From contig VXRG01000074.1 of NCBI GenBank assembly GCA_009838625.1, positions 1-42,817 on the forward strand: 42,817 nucleotides of DNA, read 5' to 3'. Under the pieces are notes generated by a model, which saw nothing but the letters and a program-made list of their open reading frames with translations, was not told where the DNA came from and did not search any database. The position numbers and the translations under genes were made by a program. Within the stretch, counting starts at the first letter, position 1, and each line of letters opens with the position of its first letter. Source of the DNA: Caldilineaceae bacterium SB0664_bin_27. GTDB lineage: Bacteria; Chloroflexota; Anaerolineae; Caldilineales; Caldilineaceae. Of this stretch, positions 32,133 to 40,592 are shown piece after piece.

Positions 32133-33725
32133 TCAGAACTCCCTGTCCAGCATCTTCACTGGCACCTCGATAAGCACCGGCTTACCGCTAGTCCCTGCGA
32201 CCGATTCCTCCAGCGCCTCCTGCAGCGCGTCCGCGTCCTCTGCCAGCACGCCGTGTGCACCAAAACTCTGCGCCAGCGCGACAAAGTCGGGATTGTGCAG
32301 CCTGGTGCCGAGCACATGCCCGTCGAACTCCTCCATCTGCGCCCGCAGGACGTTCCCGTAGGCGTTGTCATTGAAAACGACCGCAACGGCATTAATCCCG
32401 TACTGTACCGCCGTAGACAGCTCCTGCGCGTTGTACAGAAATCCACCGTCCCCTGACAGCGAGACGACGACCCGGTCCGGACAACCCACTCTCGCGCCCA
32501 GAGCGATCGGGTAGGCGCAGCCCAGCGTTCCGTGCGAGGAGCTGGTCAGATAGGAACGCGGCCCCCTTGCCCTGAAGTAGTTGCGGCTGTAGTATCCCAT
32601 CTGGTTCATGCCCTGGATCACGATCGCATCGTCCGGCAGCGCCGCGTGGACCGCCTCCATGAAACCCCATTGCGGCTGCAGCTGCCTGGAAGGATCGAAG
32701 CGGGCGCCGTTAATCTCCGCGACCTCAGCCTGCACCGCCTCGGCCTTGTCGGAGCGGGACGGTCCGGCGGCCGCCACCGCCCGGTTGAGCGCCATCACAA
32801 CCGGATAGGCATCGCCTTGGATCGCCACTGTATAGTCGCCGCCGCCGATCTCCTCCTGGTCGACGTCGATGCGGATGACCTGCTGATCGTCTCCACTGGA
32901 GAAGTGGCTCGTACCCACCGCCAGAATCAGGTCCCGACTCGCCAGCCAGTTGCGCAACGGCTGAAAGCGCGTCTCCGCCATACCCAGGGAGAGCGGGTGG
33001 AGTTCCGAAATGGTCCCCTTGCCCTGTCTCGTGGTCACGACCGGAATCTGCAGATAGTCTGCCAGTTCGGCCACCAAAGTGGCGGCCTTGGCGCGCATTA
33101 CGCCCCCGCCCGCCCAGATGACGGGTCGCCGTGCCGCAACAAGCATCTCCGCAGCCCGTTTGACTGCTTGTAGGTCGGGATCAACAGAGGCTGGCGAACC
33201 ATCTGCCGGGGGAACAAGGCTGACCTCCTCCGTCGACGCAAACACGGAAGGCAGCACCTCGAGTCCCACCGGCCGCGGCCGCCCGGAACGCAACTGCACA
33301 AACGCTTCCTGCACCAAACCGGGAATCGCAGCCGGACTCTCTGCCCGGCCAACCCATTTCGTCAGCGGCCCCAGCCATGCCTCCTCGCCGAGTTCCAGCC
33401 CCTTCTTGCGGTGGTGGTGTCCTCCGCTGACGACCAGTATGGGTGAAGACGTGGCATAGGCAGTGGCAACTCCCGACAGAGCATTGAAGAGTCCGGGCCC
33501 TTCCACCACCAGTGCCGCGGCAACCTCCCCGCTGGCTCGGGCATATCCGTCCGCCATGTAGCTGGCAGCCTGTTCGTGCCGAACCGCGATGTAGCGGACG
33601 CCTGGTGTAGTATAGAGCGCGTCGATCGCCTCGTACTGCCCCGCGCCCGGCACCCCAAAGACTACGCGCAGCCCTTCCGCGGCAAGTGACCGCACGAGAG
33701 CCTCCCCTCCATTCATTCTCGCCAT
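32133..33725 (-). CDS. Thiamine-diphosphate-dependent enzyme (acetolactate synthase-like)
   Basis: A 530-residue enzyme of the acetolactate synthase / benzoylformate decarboxylase superfamily. The catalytic Glu51 lies in AVRHEQAASYMADGYAR. The central domain runs from about 180 to 330, and the ThDP/Mg motif is GDGGFLYN through NDNAYGN near 435-465. It would act on a 2-keto acid, by decarboxylation or carboligation. No regulatory small subunit gene is adjacent, so a catabolic decarboxylase/lyase rather than branched-chain biosynthesis is likely. The HpaI-type aldolase in the same operon also handles keto acids, which supports a joint pathway. Confidence 0.88.
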   Translation of the reverse strand: MARMNGGEALVRSLAAEGLRVVFGVPGAGQYEAIDALYTTPGVRYIAVRHEQAASYMADGYARASGEVAAALVVEGPGLFNALSGVATAYATSSPILVVSGGHHHRKKGLELGEEAWLGPLTKWVGRAESPAAIPGLVQEAFVQLRSGRPRPVGLEVLPSVFASTEEVSLVPPADGSPASVDPDLQAVKRAAEMLVAARRPVIWAGGGVMRAKAATLVAELADYLQIPVVTTRQGKGTISELHPLSLGMAETRFQPLRNWLASRDLILAVGTSHFSSGDDQQVIRIDVDQEEIGGGDYTVAIQGDAYPVVMALNRAVAAAGPSRSDKAEAVQAEVAEINGARFDPSRQLQPQWGFMEAVHAALPDDAIVIQGMNQMGYYSRNYFRARGPRSYLTSSSHGTLGCAYPIALGARVGCPDRVVVSLSGDGGFLYNAQELSTAVQYGINAVAVVFNDNAYGNVLRAQMEEFDGHVLGTRLHNPDFVALAQSFGAHGVLAEDADALQEALEESVAGTSGKPVLIEVPVKMLDREF

Positions 33726-33803
33726 ATGACAAGCTTCCTGACAGTGTCCTATCGATTCAAGTGTAGTACTTCCTCCGGCAATGGGCCCTGATTAAGGAGG
33801 TCC

Positions 33804-34877
33804 CTAGGGCAGTGCAGGCACAACCTCGTTGGCCAGTGTCTCCATGCAGGCCAGCCACCTCTCCTTGTCGTCCCAGTCATGGGCGATCATGAGCAGCGTG
33901 CCCCAGCCGCCCGTCTCTTCATACAGTTCATGCAGCCGGCGCAGGCACTCATCCTTGTCGCCAATGATGCACAGCTTCTTCAGCATGTACTCTACGGTGA
34001 CATCTTCGTCGGACATCTCCGGGTCGTCCTTCAGGACTTCGACCATGTCTGCCGATCCGATCAACCAGCGCAAATAGGCCATTGATCCTGCCAGCGCGCC
34101 GGTGCTGGCCCGCTCCCAGGCAGCCTCGGTCGTCTCGTCAATGAATATACTGCGCGCCACACGCCAAATCTCGCGGTCCGGCTCTGGTCGGCCGGCATTC
34201 GCAGCGCCATTGCAATAGGTCTGCCAGTGTTCGGAGAGTGTCGAGCCGGATACCACGTTCGTGCTGATCGGAATGTAGCCCCGCTCGCCCGCCATGTTGG
34301 CGGCGCGTGACCGGCCGCGAATAATGCTCATCCCGACCGGCGGATGCGGCTTCTGGTATGGCTGCAAAATCTCGCCGATACCATACTCCGGGTTTCCCCC
34401 TTCGAGCTTGATATGGTAGAAGTCGCCCTTAAAATTAAACGGCGGATCGGTCTGCCACAGTTTGAGGATCATGTCGATGCTTTCGACCGTCATAAGGCCC
34501 TGCGTGCCCGGATCAGGCAGATCGAAAAGCTCCCAATCGGTCGGCACGCCCCCCTGGCCGAAACCGGCGTTTATGCGTCCCCGTGACAGATGGTCCAGAT
34601 AGGCCAAACGCACCGCCACATTGACCGGGTGATGTTGCGGCAATATCGAGACCCCGCTGCCGAGTCGGATGTTCTTCGTGCGGGGTAGCACGTTGGCGAT
34701 GAAGACATCGTTCGACGGGATCGGTTCCCACGCCAACGTGTGGTGCTGGCCAATCCAGGCCTCTGTAAACCCCAACTCGTCCGCACGCACAACAAATTCG
34801 ATGTCCTCTTCAAATCCCAGCGTATAGTCCTTCTCCGGCGGATGGAGCGGCATCATGAAAGTGCCCAGTTTCATCAT
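33804..34877 (-). CDS. LLM-class flavin-dependent oxidoreductase
   Basis: A luciferase-like monooxygenase/reductase of about 357 residues. Features are MKLGTFMMPLHPP, ELGFTEAWIGQHH, NIRLGSGVSILPQHHPVNVAVRLAYLDHLSRGRINAGFGQGG, and a C-terminal region typical of flavin monooxygenases. I start at the ATG pair at 34877/34874, because GGGAGGA lies directly upstream; the longer frame from 34895 lacks such a site. It starts 29 bases after the sialidase-like gene. Not closely related to the LLM protein at 7507-8376. Substrate unknown. Confidence 0.87.
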   Translation of the reverse strand: MMKLGTFMMPLHPPEKDYTLGFEEDIEFVVRADELGFTEAWIGQHHTLAWEPIPSNDVFIANVLPRTKNIRLGSGVSILPQHHPVNVAVRLAYLDHLSRGRINAGFGQGGVPTDWELFDLPDPGTQGLMTVESIDMILKLWQTDPPFNFKGDFYHIKLEGGNPEYGIGEILQPYQKPHPPVGMSIIRGRSRAANMAGERGYIPISTNVVSGSTLSEHWQTYCNGAANAGRPEPDREIWRVARSIFIDETTEAAWERASTGALAGSMAYLRWLIGSADMVEVLKDDPEMSDEDVTVEYMLKKLCIIGDKDECLRRLHELYEETGGWGTLLMIAHDWDDKERWLACMETLANEVVPALP

Positions 34878-34905
34878 CTTCCTCCCTATAACCAAGTGTG
34901 ATCTA

Positions 34906-36090
34906 TCAGTACGGCCGCGGGCCCCTGCTGTACACTGGCTTCAAATCGAGAGCCAACTCTCTGAACTTCTCGATGCGGTGCAAAGTCACCAGGTTCGTGT
35001 CATGCTGGTTGAACCCTCCCTGCGACGTGCGCGATATCACCAGCAGATCCTCGCCCCGGATCAGCTGCGAAGCATAGCTGAACGCCTCAAAAATACTGCG
35101 GCTCATCGCAACACAGCCGGCCTGGAACCAGTTCAAAGCGTCCAGACTGTACATCAACATCAGGATGCGCCGTTCATTGCCCGGCGGGCTGGCAAACCCT
35201 ACCGCGCGCAACGGTTCCCTCTCCTGCCACGTGTCCGTCGGCAGGCAGACCGTCGTCCAGAACAGGTCGCTCTCTTCGTCATGTACGATGTGGAACTTGC
35301 ACTGCGCGCCCGGCATCGGATAGAACTGAACAAAGCGATAGTCCAGCCTCTCGCCATCGTCCTCCAGGCTGCAAACTGAGGCTATCCCTCCCGTGGTATG
35401 CCCATCAATGATCGTGCGCAACAGCACGCGCATCTCGCCCTGTACTTCGATGATGTTGCCCTCGATGAAACAGTCCTCCACCACCTTGTCCGCCGCGCTT
35501 GCCTGGTACTTCCGCTGGCTGAGAACGTCCGGCACCCCCGGAAAGTGGACCTTGTTGGACATCCGCCACGACGAAGGATCGAGCAGGTCGCGCGACAGGT
35601 CGCCCGCCACCACCAACGACTCCCACTGGCTCCTGCCAACAGCGTCGTCGCCGACCGGACACGTCTCGAACGCCCGGTAGACCTGCCCCCGTCGGAAGAG
35701 TATGCTGGTGGGGGCATTGTGATGGCGGCCATCAAAAAGTTGCGCCGGTTCGCTCCATTTCTCGCCCCCGTCCTCGGAACGCGCGATGACGATCTCCCGG
35801 CTCAGGCGACGGTTGCCAATGCAGTACAGGGTCTCTCCGACCGCAAACAGTGAAGGCCAGATGATGTCCAGCAACGCAGTCTTGCGCCAGCGCTGCCCGT
35901 CGTTGTCGCTAACCAGAATTTCAAGCTGATCGGGGATCTTCTCAACGAGCGGCCGTGGGCGGAACCATTCATAGCTCGCAATCAGACGGCCTGAGGGCAA
36001 CTGCGCCAGGCAAGGCGAGCCGGTATACACCGTATCCGGGTCGGGCGACTCCGCCAGTATCTGATAGTCACCCGCAAGAACTCTATTCAT
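34906..36090 (-). CDS. Sialidase-like beta-propeller protein
   Basis: A 394-residue protein of the sialidase/BNR superfamily. Two Asp-box-type motifs, SDNDGQRWRK and SEDGGEKWSEP, mark propeller blades. The N-terminus, TGSPCLAQLPSGRLIASYEW, is typical of exo-sialidase-like and inverting glycoside families. No signal peptide is seen, so it may act on imported oligosaccharide. The catalytic Tyr/Glu pair and Arg triad of true sialidases cannot be placed with certainty. The position directly after the transporter genes supports a glycan-processing role. Alternatives are other propeller-fold glycosidases or a binding protein. Confidence 0.7.
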   Translation of the reverse strand: MNRVLAGDYQILAESPDPDTVYTGSPCLAQLPSGRLIASYEWFRPRPLVEKIPDQLEILVSDNDGQRWRKTALLDIIWPSLFAVGETLYCIGNRRLSREIVIARSEDGGEKWSEPAQLFDGRHHNAPTSILFRRGQVYRAFETCPVGDDAVGRSQWESLVVAGDLSRDLLDPSSWRMSNKVHFPGVPDVLSQRKYQASAADKVVEDCFIEGNIIEVQGEMRVLLRTIIDGHTTGGIASVCSLEDDGERLDYRFVQFYPMPGAQCKFHIVHDEESDLFWTTVCLPTDTWQEREPLRAVGFASPPGNERRILMLMYSLDALNWFQAGCVAMSRSIFEAFSYASQLIRGEDLLVISRTSQGGFNQHDTNLVTLHRIEKFRELALDLKPVYSRGPRPY

Positions 36091-36229
36091 CTGCCAGCCT
36101 GCTCAGTTCGGTGAAGGAAGGGTGGAAACAAACAGTCGTCGTCTTCCAGTCTGTGCGCCGTTGCGGGCAGGCCAAAAATGCGAGGTCTGGTTGACTGGGG
36201 TGAGGCGCGTACTGGCATCCTCCGAATTG

Positions 36230-37222
36230 TCACACGGCGTGGCAAGCGACCCAGTGGCCGGATTCTACCTCCCGCCACTCGGGCACCTCGTGATCGCACG
36301 GCTCAAAGGCAAGTGGACAGCGGGGATGGAAGCGGCAACCGCTGGGTGGACTGATCGCGCTCGGCACGTTGCCTTGAATGACAGTGTGTTCGCGCTGCCG
36401 CTCCTGGCGAGGGTTGGGTACTGGAACGGACAGCAGTAGCGCATTTGTATATGGATGTAAGGGGTTCTCAAACAGTTTCTCTTTGGGCGCCATCTCCACG
36501 ACGCGGCCCAGGTACATCACCGCCACCCTGTCGCTGATGTGGCGCACCACGGCCAGATCGTGCGCGATGAAGAGGTAGGTGAGATGATACTCCTCTTGCA
36601 AGTCCTGCAATAAATTGATGATCTGGGCCTGAATCGATACGTCCAGTGCCGAGATCGGCTCGTCGCAGACGATAAAATCCGGTTCGCACGCCAGCGCACG
36701 GGCAATGCACACCCGCTGTCGCTGACCTCCGGAAAACTCGTGTGGGTAGCGAAAGGCAAATGCCGGGTTCAGGCCGACGTCGTCGAGCAGCTCGGCGATC
36801 CTCTCCTGCGCCTCCTGTCCGCTTGCCAGCTCGTGCAGCCACAGAGGCTCGCCGATCGCGTTCCCGATCGTCATACGCGGGCTGAGCGTGGAATAGGGGT
36901 CCTGGAAGATTATCTGCATCCGCCGGCGCAGCGGGCGCATCTCCTTGTCCGACAGCCCGGTAACTTCGCTCTCGTCAAAGAATACCTTCCCCGAAGTGGG
37001 TCGATGCAATTGCAGCAACGTCAGGCCGGCGGTCGACTTGCCGCAGCCGGACTCGCCCACCAGACCCAGGGTCTCACCCCTCTGCACGTCGAAGGAGACT
37101 TCGTCCAGCGCATGCACCGTCGCCTTTGTCTCGCCATACGCGCCGATGCGCACGGAGAAATGCTTGGTCAGGTTCTCCACCCGAACAAGAGCATCGCTGT
37201 TGCCGTTGTCAGTTTGGCTCAT
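36230..37222 (-). CDS. Oligopeptide-type ABC transporter ATPase (OppF/DppF-like)
   Basis: A 330-residue ATP-binding subunit. Walker A GESGCGKS is at 56-63, the signature FSGGQRQRVCIARAL near 164, and Walker B FIVCDEPISALD follows. The C-terminal oligopeptide-transporter domain carries the PLHPYTNALL segment and Cys residues (CRFHPRCPLAFEPC) typical of the iron-sulfur-like site in this subfamily. It follows the OppD-like gene by 48 bases. It probably energises the operon's own permeases and perhaps the ATPase-less set at 20653-24351. Confidence 0.94.
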   Translation of the reverse strand: MSQTDNGNSDALVRVENLTKHFSVRIGAYGETKATVHALDEVSFDVQRGETLGLVGESGCGKSTAGLTLLQLHRPTSGKVFFDESEVTGLSDKEMRPLRRRMQIIFQDPYSTLSPRMTIGNAIGEPLWLHELASGQEAQERIAELLDDVGLNPAFAFRYPHEFSGGQRQRVCIARALACEPDFIVCDEPISALDVSIQAQIINLLQDLQEEYHLTYLFIAHDLAVVRHISDRVAVMYLGRVVEMAPKEKLFENPLHPYTNALLLSVPVPNPRQERQREHTVIQGNVPSAISPPSGCRFHPRCPLAFEPCDHEVPEWREVESGHWVACHAV

Positions 37223-37270
37223 GGCATGGACTTTCGGTCACGTGTTGAACAGCCCGCAGATGGCATTCCC

Positions 37271-38311
37271 CTAACTGCTGGCGCCGGCTCCATTTGACTG
37301 GACCTCCACCTCACGAATATCAACCCAACAGGCCGCGCGGTGACCTCTGTCACTGGCATCGGCGACCGGTTCCAACATCGGGTTTTCCGTCCGGCAGCGG
37401 TCAATGGAATACGGGCAGCGCGTGTGAAAGGGGCAAAAATCTGGAAGGTCCTCCAGGTCGGGCGGCGATCCGCCGATCGTCGTCAGGCGAGTGCCCGTAT
37501 CTCCCTCCAGACTGGGTAACGCCCCCATCAGCCCGACCGTGTACGGATGGCGCGGATCTTCAAACAGCGCGTCAACTGGCGCCTCCTCTACGATGTAGCC
37601 GGCATACATGACAATGACCCTGTCCGCGATGCCCGCCACCACGCTCAAGTCGTGCGTAATCCAGATCACCGCCACGCCCGACCGGTCGCGCAACTCCTTT
37701 ACCAGCTCGACGATCTGCGCCTGAATTGTGACATCCAGCGCTGTCGTCGGCTCATCTGCGATCAGGACCGCCGGCTCACACGACATCGACATGGCGATCA
37801 TGACCCGCTGGCGCATACCGCCCGAGAACTGGTGGGGATACTCGCGCAGCCGCGCCTCACCGTCGGGAATCCCTACCATCTCCAGGAGTTCAGCACTGCG
37901 GGCCAGTGCCTCCTTCTTGCTCATTCCCCGATGATAGATTAACGGTTCGGACATCTGCGTGCCGATGTTGATAAAAGGATTGAGCGAGGTCATCGGGTCC
38001 TGGAAGATCATACCGATCTGGCCTCCGCGCACGTCACGCAGCTGGCGCTGGTCGATCTGCAGCAGATCATCACCTCGCAGAAGTACCTTCCCGTTCTCGA
38101 TGCTGGCCGCAGGCGGCAACAGTCGTACCAGGCTCAGCATCGTGACACTCTTGCCGCAGCCGCTTTCGCCGACCACGGCTAGAGTCTCCCCTTCTTCCAG
38201 TTTGAAGGAGACACCGTTGACGGCGTACACGTAACCTTTGCGCACCTGGAAACGGGTCTGCAATTCTTGCACGTCAAGGAGGACGGACATAGTAGCCGTT
38301 GTCGCTTCCAT
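37271..38311 (-). CDS. Oligopeptide-type ABC transporter ATPase (OppD/DppD-like)
   Basis: A 346-residue ATPase with Walker A GESGCGKS, signature FSGGMRQRVMIAMSM, Walker B LIADEPTTALD, and the C-terminal CPFHTRCPYSIDRC cluster of this subfamily. The start may be 38311 or the in-frame ATG at 38290 (MSVLLDVQEL); neither has a strong ribosome-binding site. It forms the asymmetric ATPase pair with the gene at 36230-37222. Confidence 0.94.
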   Translation of the reverse strand: MEATTATMSVLLDVQELQTRFQVRKGYVYAVNGVSFKLEEGETLAVVGESGCGKSVTMLSLVRLLPPAASIENGKVLLRGDDLLQIDQRQLRDVRGGQIGMIFQDPMTSLNPFINIGTQMSEPLIYHRGMSKKEALARSAELLEMVGIPDGEARLREYPHQFSGGMRQRVMIAMSMSCEPAVLIADEPTTALDVTIQAQIVELVKELRDRSGVAVIWITHDLSVVAGIADRVIVMYAGYIVEEAPVDALFEDPRHPYTVGLMGALPSLEGDTGTRLTTIGGSPPDLEDLPDFCPFHTRCPYSIDRCRTENPMLEPVADASDRGHRAACWVDIREVEVQSNGAGASS

Positions 38312-38373
38312 CTACTGTAGCCGGAGACCGTTACACAACTGGCAGGGGCCGTGCTGGCCTCCAACCGGTGAAG

Positions 38374-39345
38374 TTATCCACCCCACTGGCGGGGATTGAG
38401 CGCATCGTTCAGGCCGTCGCCCAGCCAGGCAAACGAGACTGTGATCACCGCCATCATCACCGCCGGACCGACCAGCAGGTGAGGATGCGTCTGCCACATA
38501 CGCAGACCGTCGCTGATCATCTTCCCCCAACTGGGGATAGGCAGCTGCACACCGACGCCCAGAAAACTGAACGCCGATTCCAGCACCATCGCGCCCCCCA
38601 TCCCGGCGCTGACCGCAACGATCAGCGGTCCCATTGCGTTGGGAATTACGTAGCGAGTGAGGATTCGCCCCGTCGGCATGCCCAGGGCGCGTGCGGCCAG
38701 CACGTAATTGCGGCTACGGATTGAAAGTATCTGGCCCCGGATCAGGCGGGCGTAACCGGGCCACTGAATCAGCGCCAGCGCGCCGAAGACCAGCACCAGG
38801 TCCACCCACATCGTCTGACGAAAGAATCCATTCTTCGTCGCCAGGTACATCTGCTCCATCCAGGCTTCGAGCGGTACCTTGAGCGTCAGGTTGATCACGA
38901 TCGCCAGCAGCAGCGCCGGCATCGAACGCGTCATGTCGGTCAGCCAAACGACCAGCATGTCTACCCGTCCCCCCAGGTAACCTGCCAGCGACCCCATCAC
39001 CAACCCGACGATCAAGCTGATCGCAGTCGACACAAGGCCCACTGAGACAGCCGTTCGCGCCCCGTAGAGGATGCGGCTGAAAACATCGCGTCCCAACTCG
39101 TCGGTACCCAGCCAGTGTTCACTGGACGGGGAAGCCAGCCGTGCCGTAAAATCCTGCGCCAGAAAATCATAAGGGGTCAGGAAAGGGCCGAAAGCTGCGA
39201 TGAAAAACAGGAGTACAATTGGCAAAATGGCCACGACGGCCAGACGATTCGCCGCCAATCGCGCCACCGCATCCCGCCACAGATTGGTGCGGCTGGCCTC
39301 AGCTATTTCGATATCGCCGGTTGCCGTAATTTCCTGAGTCGTCAT
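38374..39345 (-). CDS. Oligopeptide-type ABC transporter permease (OppC/DppC-like)
   Basis: A 323-residue permease. It has a polar N-terminal tail, a first helix (VVAILPIVLLFFIAAF), the GTDELGRDVF motif, then the remaining helices, the EAA loop ARALGMPTGRILTRYVIPNAM, and the C-terminal GDGLNDALNP. A segment with an extra amphipathic insertion (KVPLEAWMEQMYLATKNGFF) makes it longer than the region 2 DppC. GTGAGGA abuts the ATG. Confidence 0.93.
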   Translation of the reverse strand: MTTQEITATGDIEIAEASRTNLWRDAVARLAANRLAVVAILPIVLLFFIAAFGPFLTPYDFLAQDFTARLASPSSEHWLGTDELGRDVFSRILYGARTAVSVGLVSTAISLIVGLVMGSLAGYLGGRVDMLVVWLTDMTRSMPALLLAIVINLTLKVPLEAWMEQMYLATKNGFFRQTMWVDLVLVFGALALIQWPGYARLIRGQILSIRSRNYVLAARALGMPTGRILTRYVIPNAMGPLIVAVSAGMGGAMVLESAFSFLGVGVQLPIPSWGKMISDGLRMWQTHPHLLVGPAVMMAVITVSFAWLGDGLNDALNPRQWGG

Positions 39346-39449
39346 TCCTCACCGCTTGCTCGTCTTTTATGCCTGCACTGCCCCAAAATGCATCAGTGCG
39401 AACTCGTCCAGGTTAAGAATCCTGACTGCACCCTGTTGCCCTGTGAACG

Positions 39450-40415
39450 CTAATCCTCTACGCCGGTCATGGCCTGCGCCGCCCGCGGATCCAGCAAGGG
39501 ATAGGTGATGTCCACCAGCAAGTTCAACGCCATTACCAGGAAAGCGCCGATTAACGTGATCGCCACGATGACAGGATAGTCTACCCCGTAAGTGAAGTCG
39601 ATAGTCAAACGGCCCAAGCCCGGGATACCGAAAATCTTCTCTACGATGATTGCGCCGTTTACGATTCCGATCAACATCTGCCCCAAAACGGTTACAACGG
39701 GCGTCAGAACCGGTCTCAACATATGACGGACGATCACCATGAACTCCGGCACGCCCTTGGCCCGCGCCGTGCGCACATAGTCCTCCGACAATACTTCGAG
39801 CACACCCGACCGGGTCTGGCGGATGATGATCGCGATCGAGCCAAACACCATGACGAACATGGGCAGGATCGCCTTCTTGCTGAACAGGCCTTCCCACCCA
39901 TAAGGCGTCGTCTTCATGATGCCCAACCCCAATACCAGAAAGACCATCAGCATCGGCCCCACTACATAGCTGGGTACGCCGCTGATAAACAGCGCGGAGC
40001 CAAGTATCGAGTTGTCTATCCAATTGTTGTGGTTGAGCCCGGCTAATATGCCTAATGGAATGCCCAGGATCGCGACCAGGATCACGGTTGCGATCCCAAT
40101 CTGGAACGAGACGGGCGCGGTCGCGCCGACCATGTCATTGACGGAACGCCCGGAGATTACCGACATGCCCAGGTCGCCCTGCACAAGATGCCATGTGTAC
40201 TCCCCGAACTGCACCAGGAAGGGGCGGTCCAAGCCCTTTTCCCGGCGGATGGCGTCCAACCGCTGGGCGTCATAGGTTACATCACCCTCTTCCCGCAGGA
40301 ACATCAACTTGATCGGATCCCCAGCGCCGAAGAAGGCCAACGCATACACGGACAGCGCAAGCAGCAGCAGTGCCGGGATCCAATAGAGAATGCGGCGCAG
40401 GACGTATTGACCCAT
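39450..40415 (-). CDS. Oligopeptide-type ABC transporter permease (OppB/DppB-like)
   Basis: A 321-residue permease beginning MGQYVLRRILYWIPALLLL. The GDPIKLMFL segment, six helices, the EAA loop TARAKGVPEFMVIVRHMLRPVLTP and the YPLLDPRA C-terminus are as expected. AAGGA lies 6 bases before the ATG. It is the first permease of the operon, after a 177-base gap holding a stem-loop. Confidence 0.93.
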   Translation of the reverse strand: MGQYVLRRILYWIPALLLLALSVYALAFFGAGDPIKLMFLREEGDVTYDAQRLDAIRREKGLDRPFLVQFGEYTWHLVQGDLGMSVISGRSVNDMVGATAPVSFQIGIATVILVAILGIPLGILAGLNHNNWIDNSILGSALFISGVPSYVVGPMLMVFLVLGLGIMKTTPYGWEGLFSKKAILPMFVMVFGSIAIIIRQTRSGVLEVLSEDYVRTARAKGVPEFMVIVRHMLRPVLTPVVTVLGQMLIGIVNGAIIVEKIFGIPGLGRLTIDFTYGVDYPVIVAITLIGAFLVMALNLLVDITYPLLDPRAAQAMTGVED

Positions 40416-40572
40416 TGCTAATCCTTCAATGCCGGAGCTGGGATACCTAAACGGGATTCCTGGTGCCGGTGTGAGGCGAAACTGCCCTCAAGTGAAATGG
40501 AGCGGGCTTGACCGGAAAACGCGGGCAAAGGCGCCATAGGCTTCTTGACGCCCTTGCCCTTGCAATACTACG

Positions 40573-40592
40573 ATTTCAGCCTTCGCTGAAAT
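40573..40592 (-). promoter_or_regulatory. Stem-loop directly after the binding-protein stop codon
   Basis: A perfect 8-bp stem, ATTTCAGC with GCTGAAAT, and a GAAG tetraloop on the minus strand, abutting the TAA of the binding-protein gene. No T-run follows. Such structures usually protect the binding-protein message against 3' decay, so that it outnumbers the permeases. Confidence 0.55.

Noticed and set aside
32133..33725. Biosynthetic acetolactate synthase (ilvB)
   Set aside because: No small subunit or other branched-chain genes are nearby; the setting is catabolic, so the symbol is not justified.
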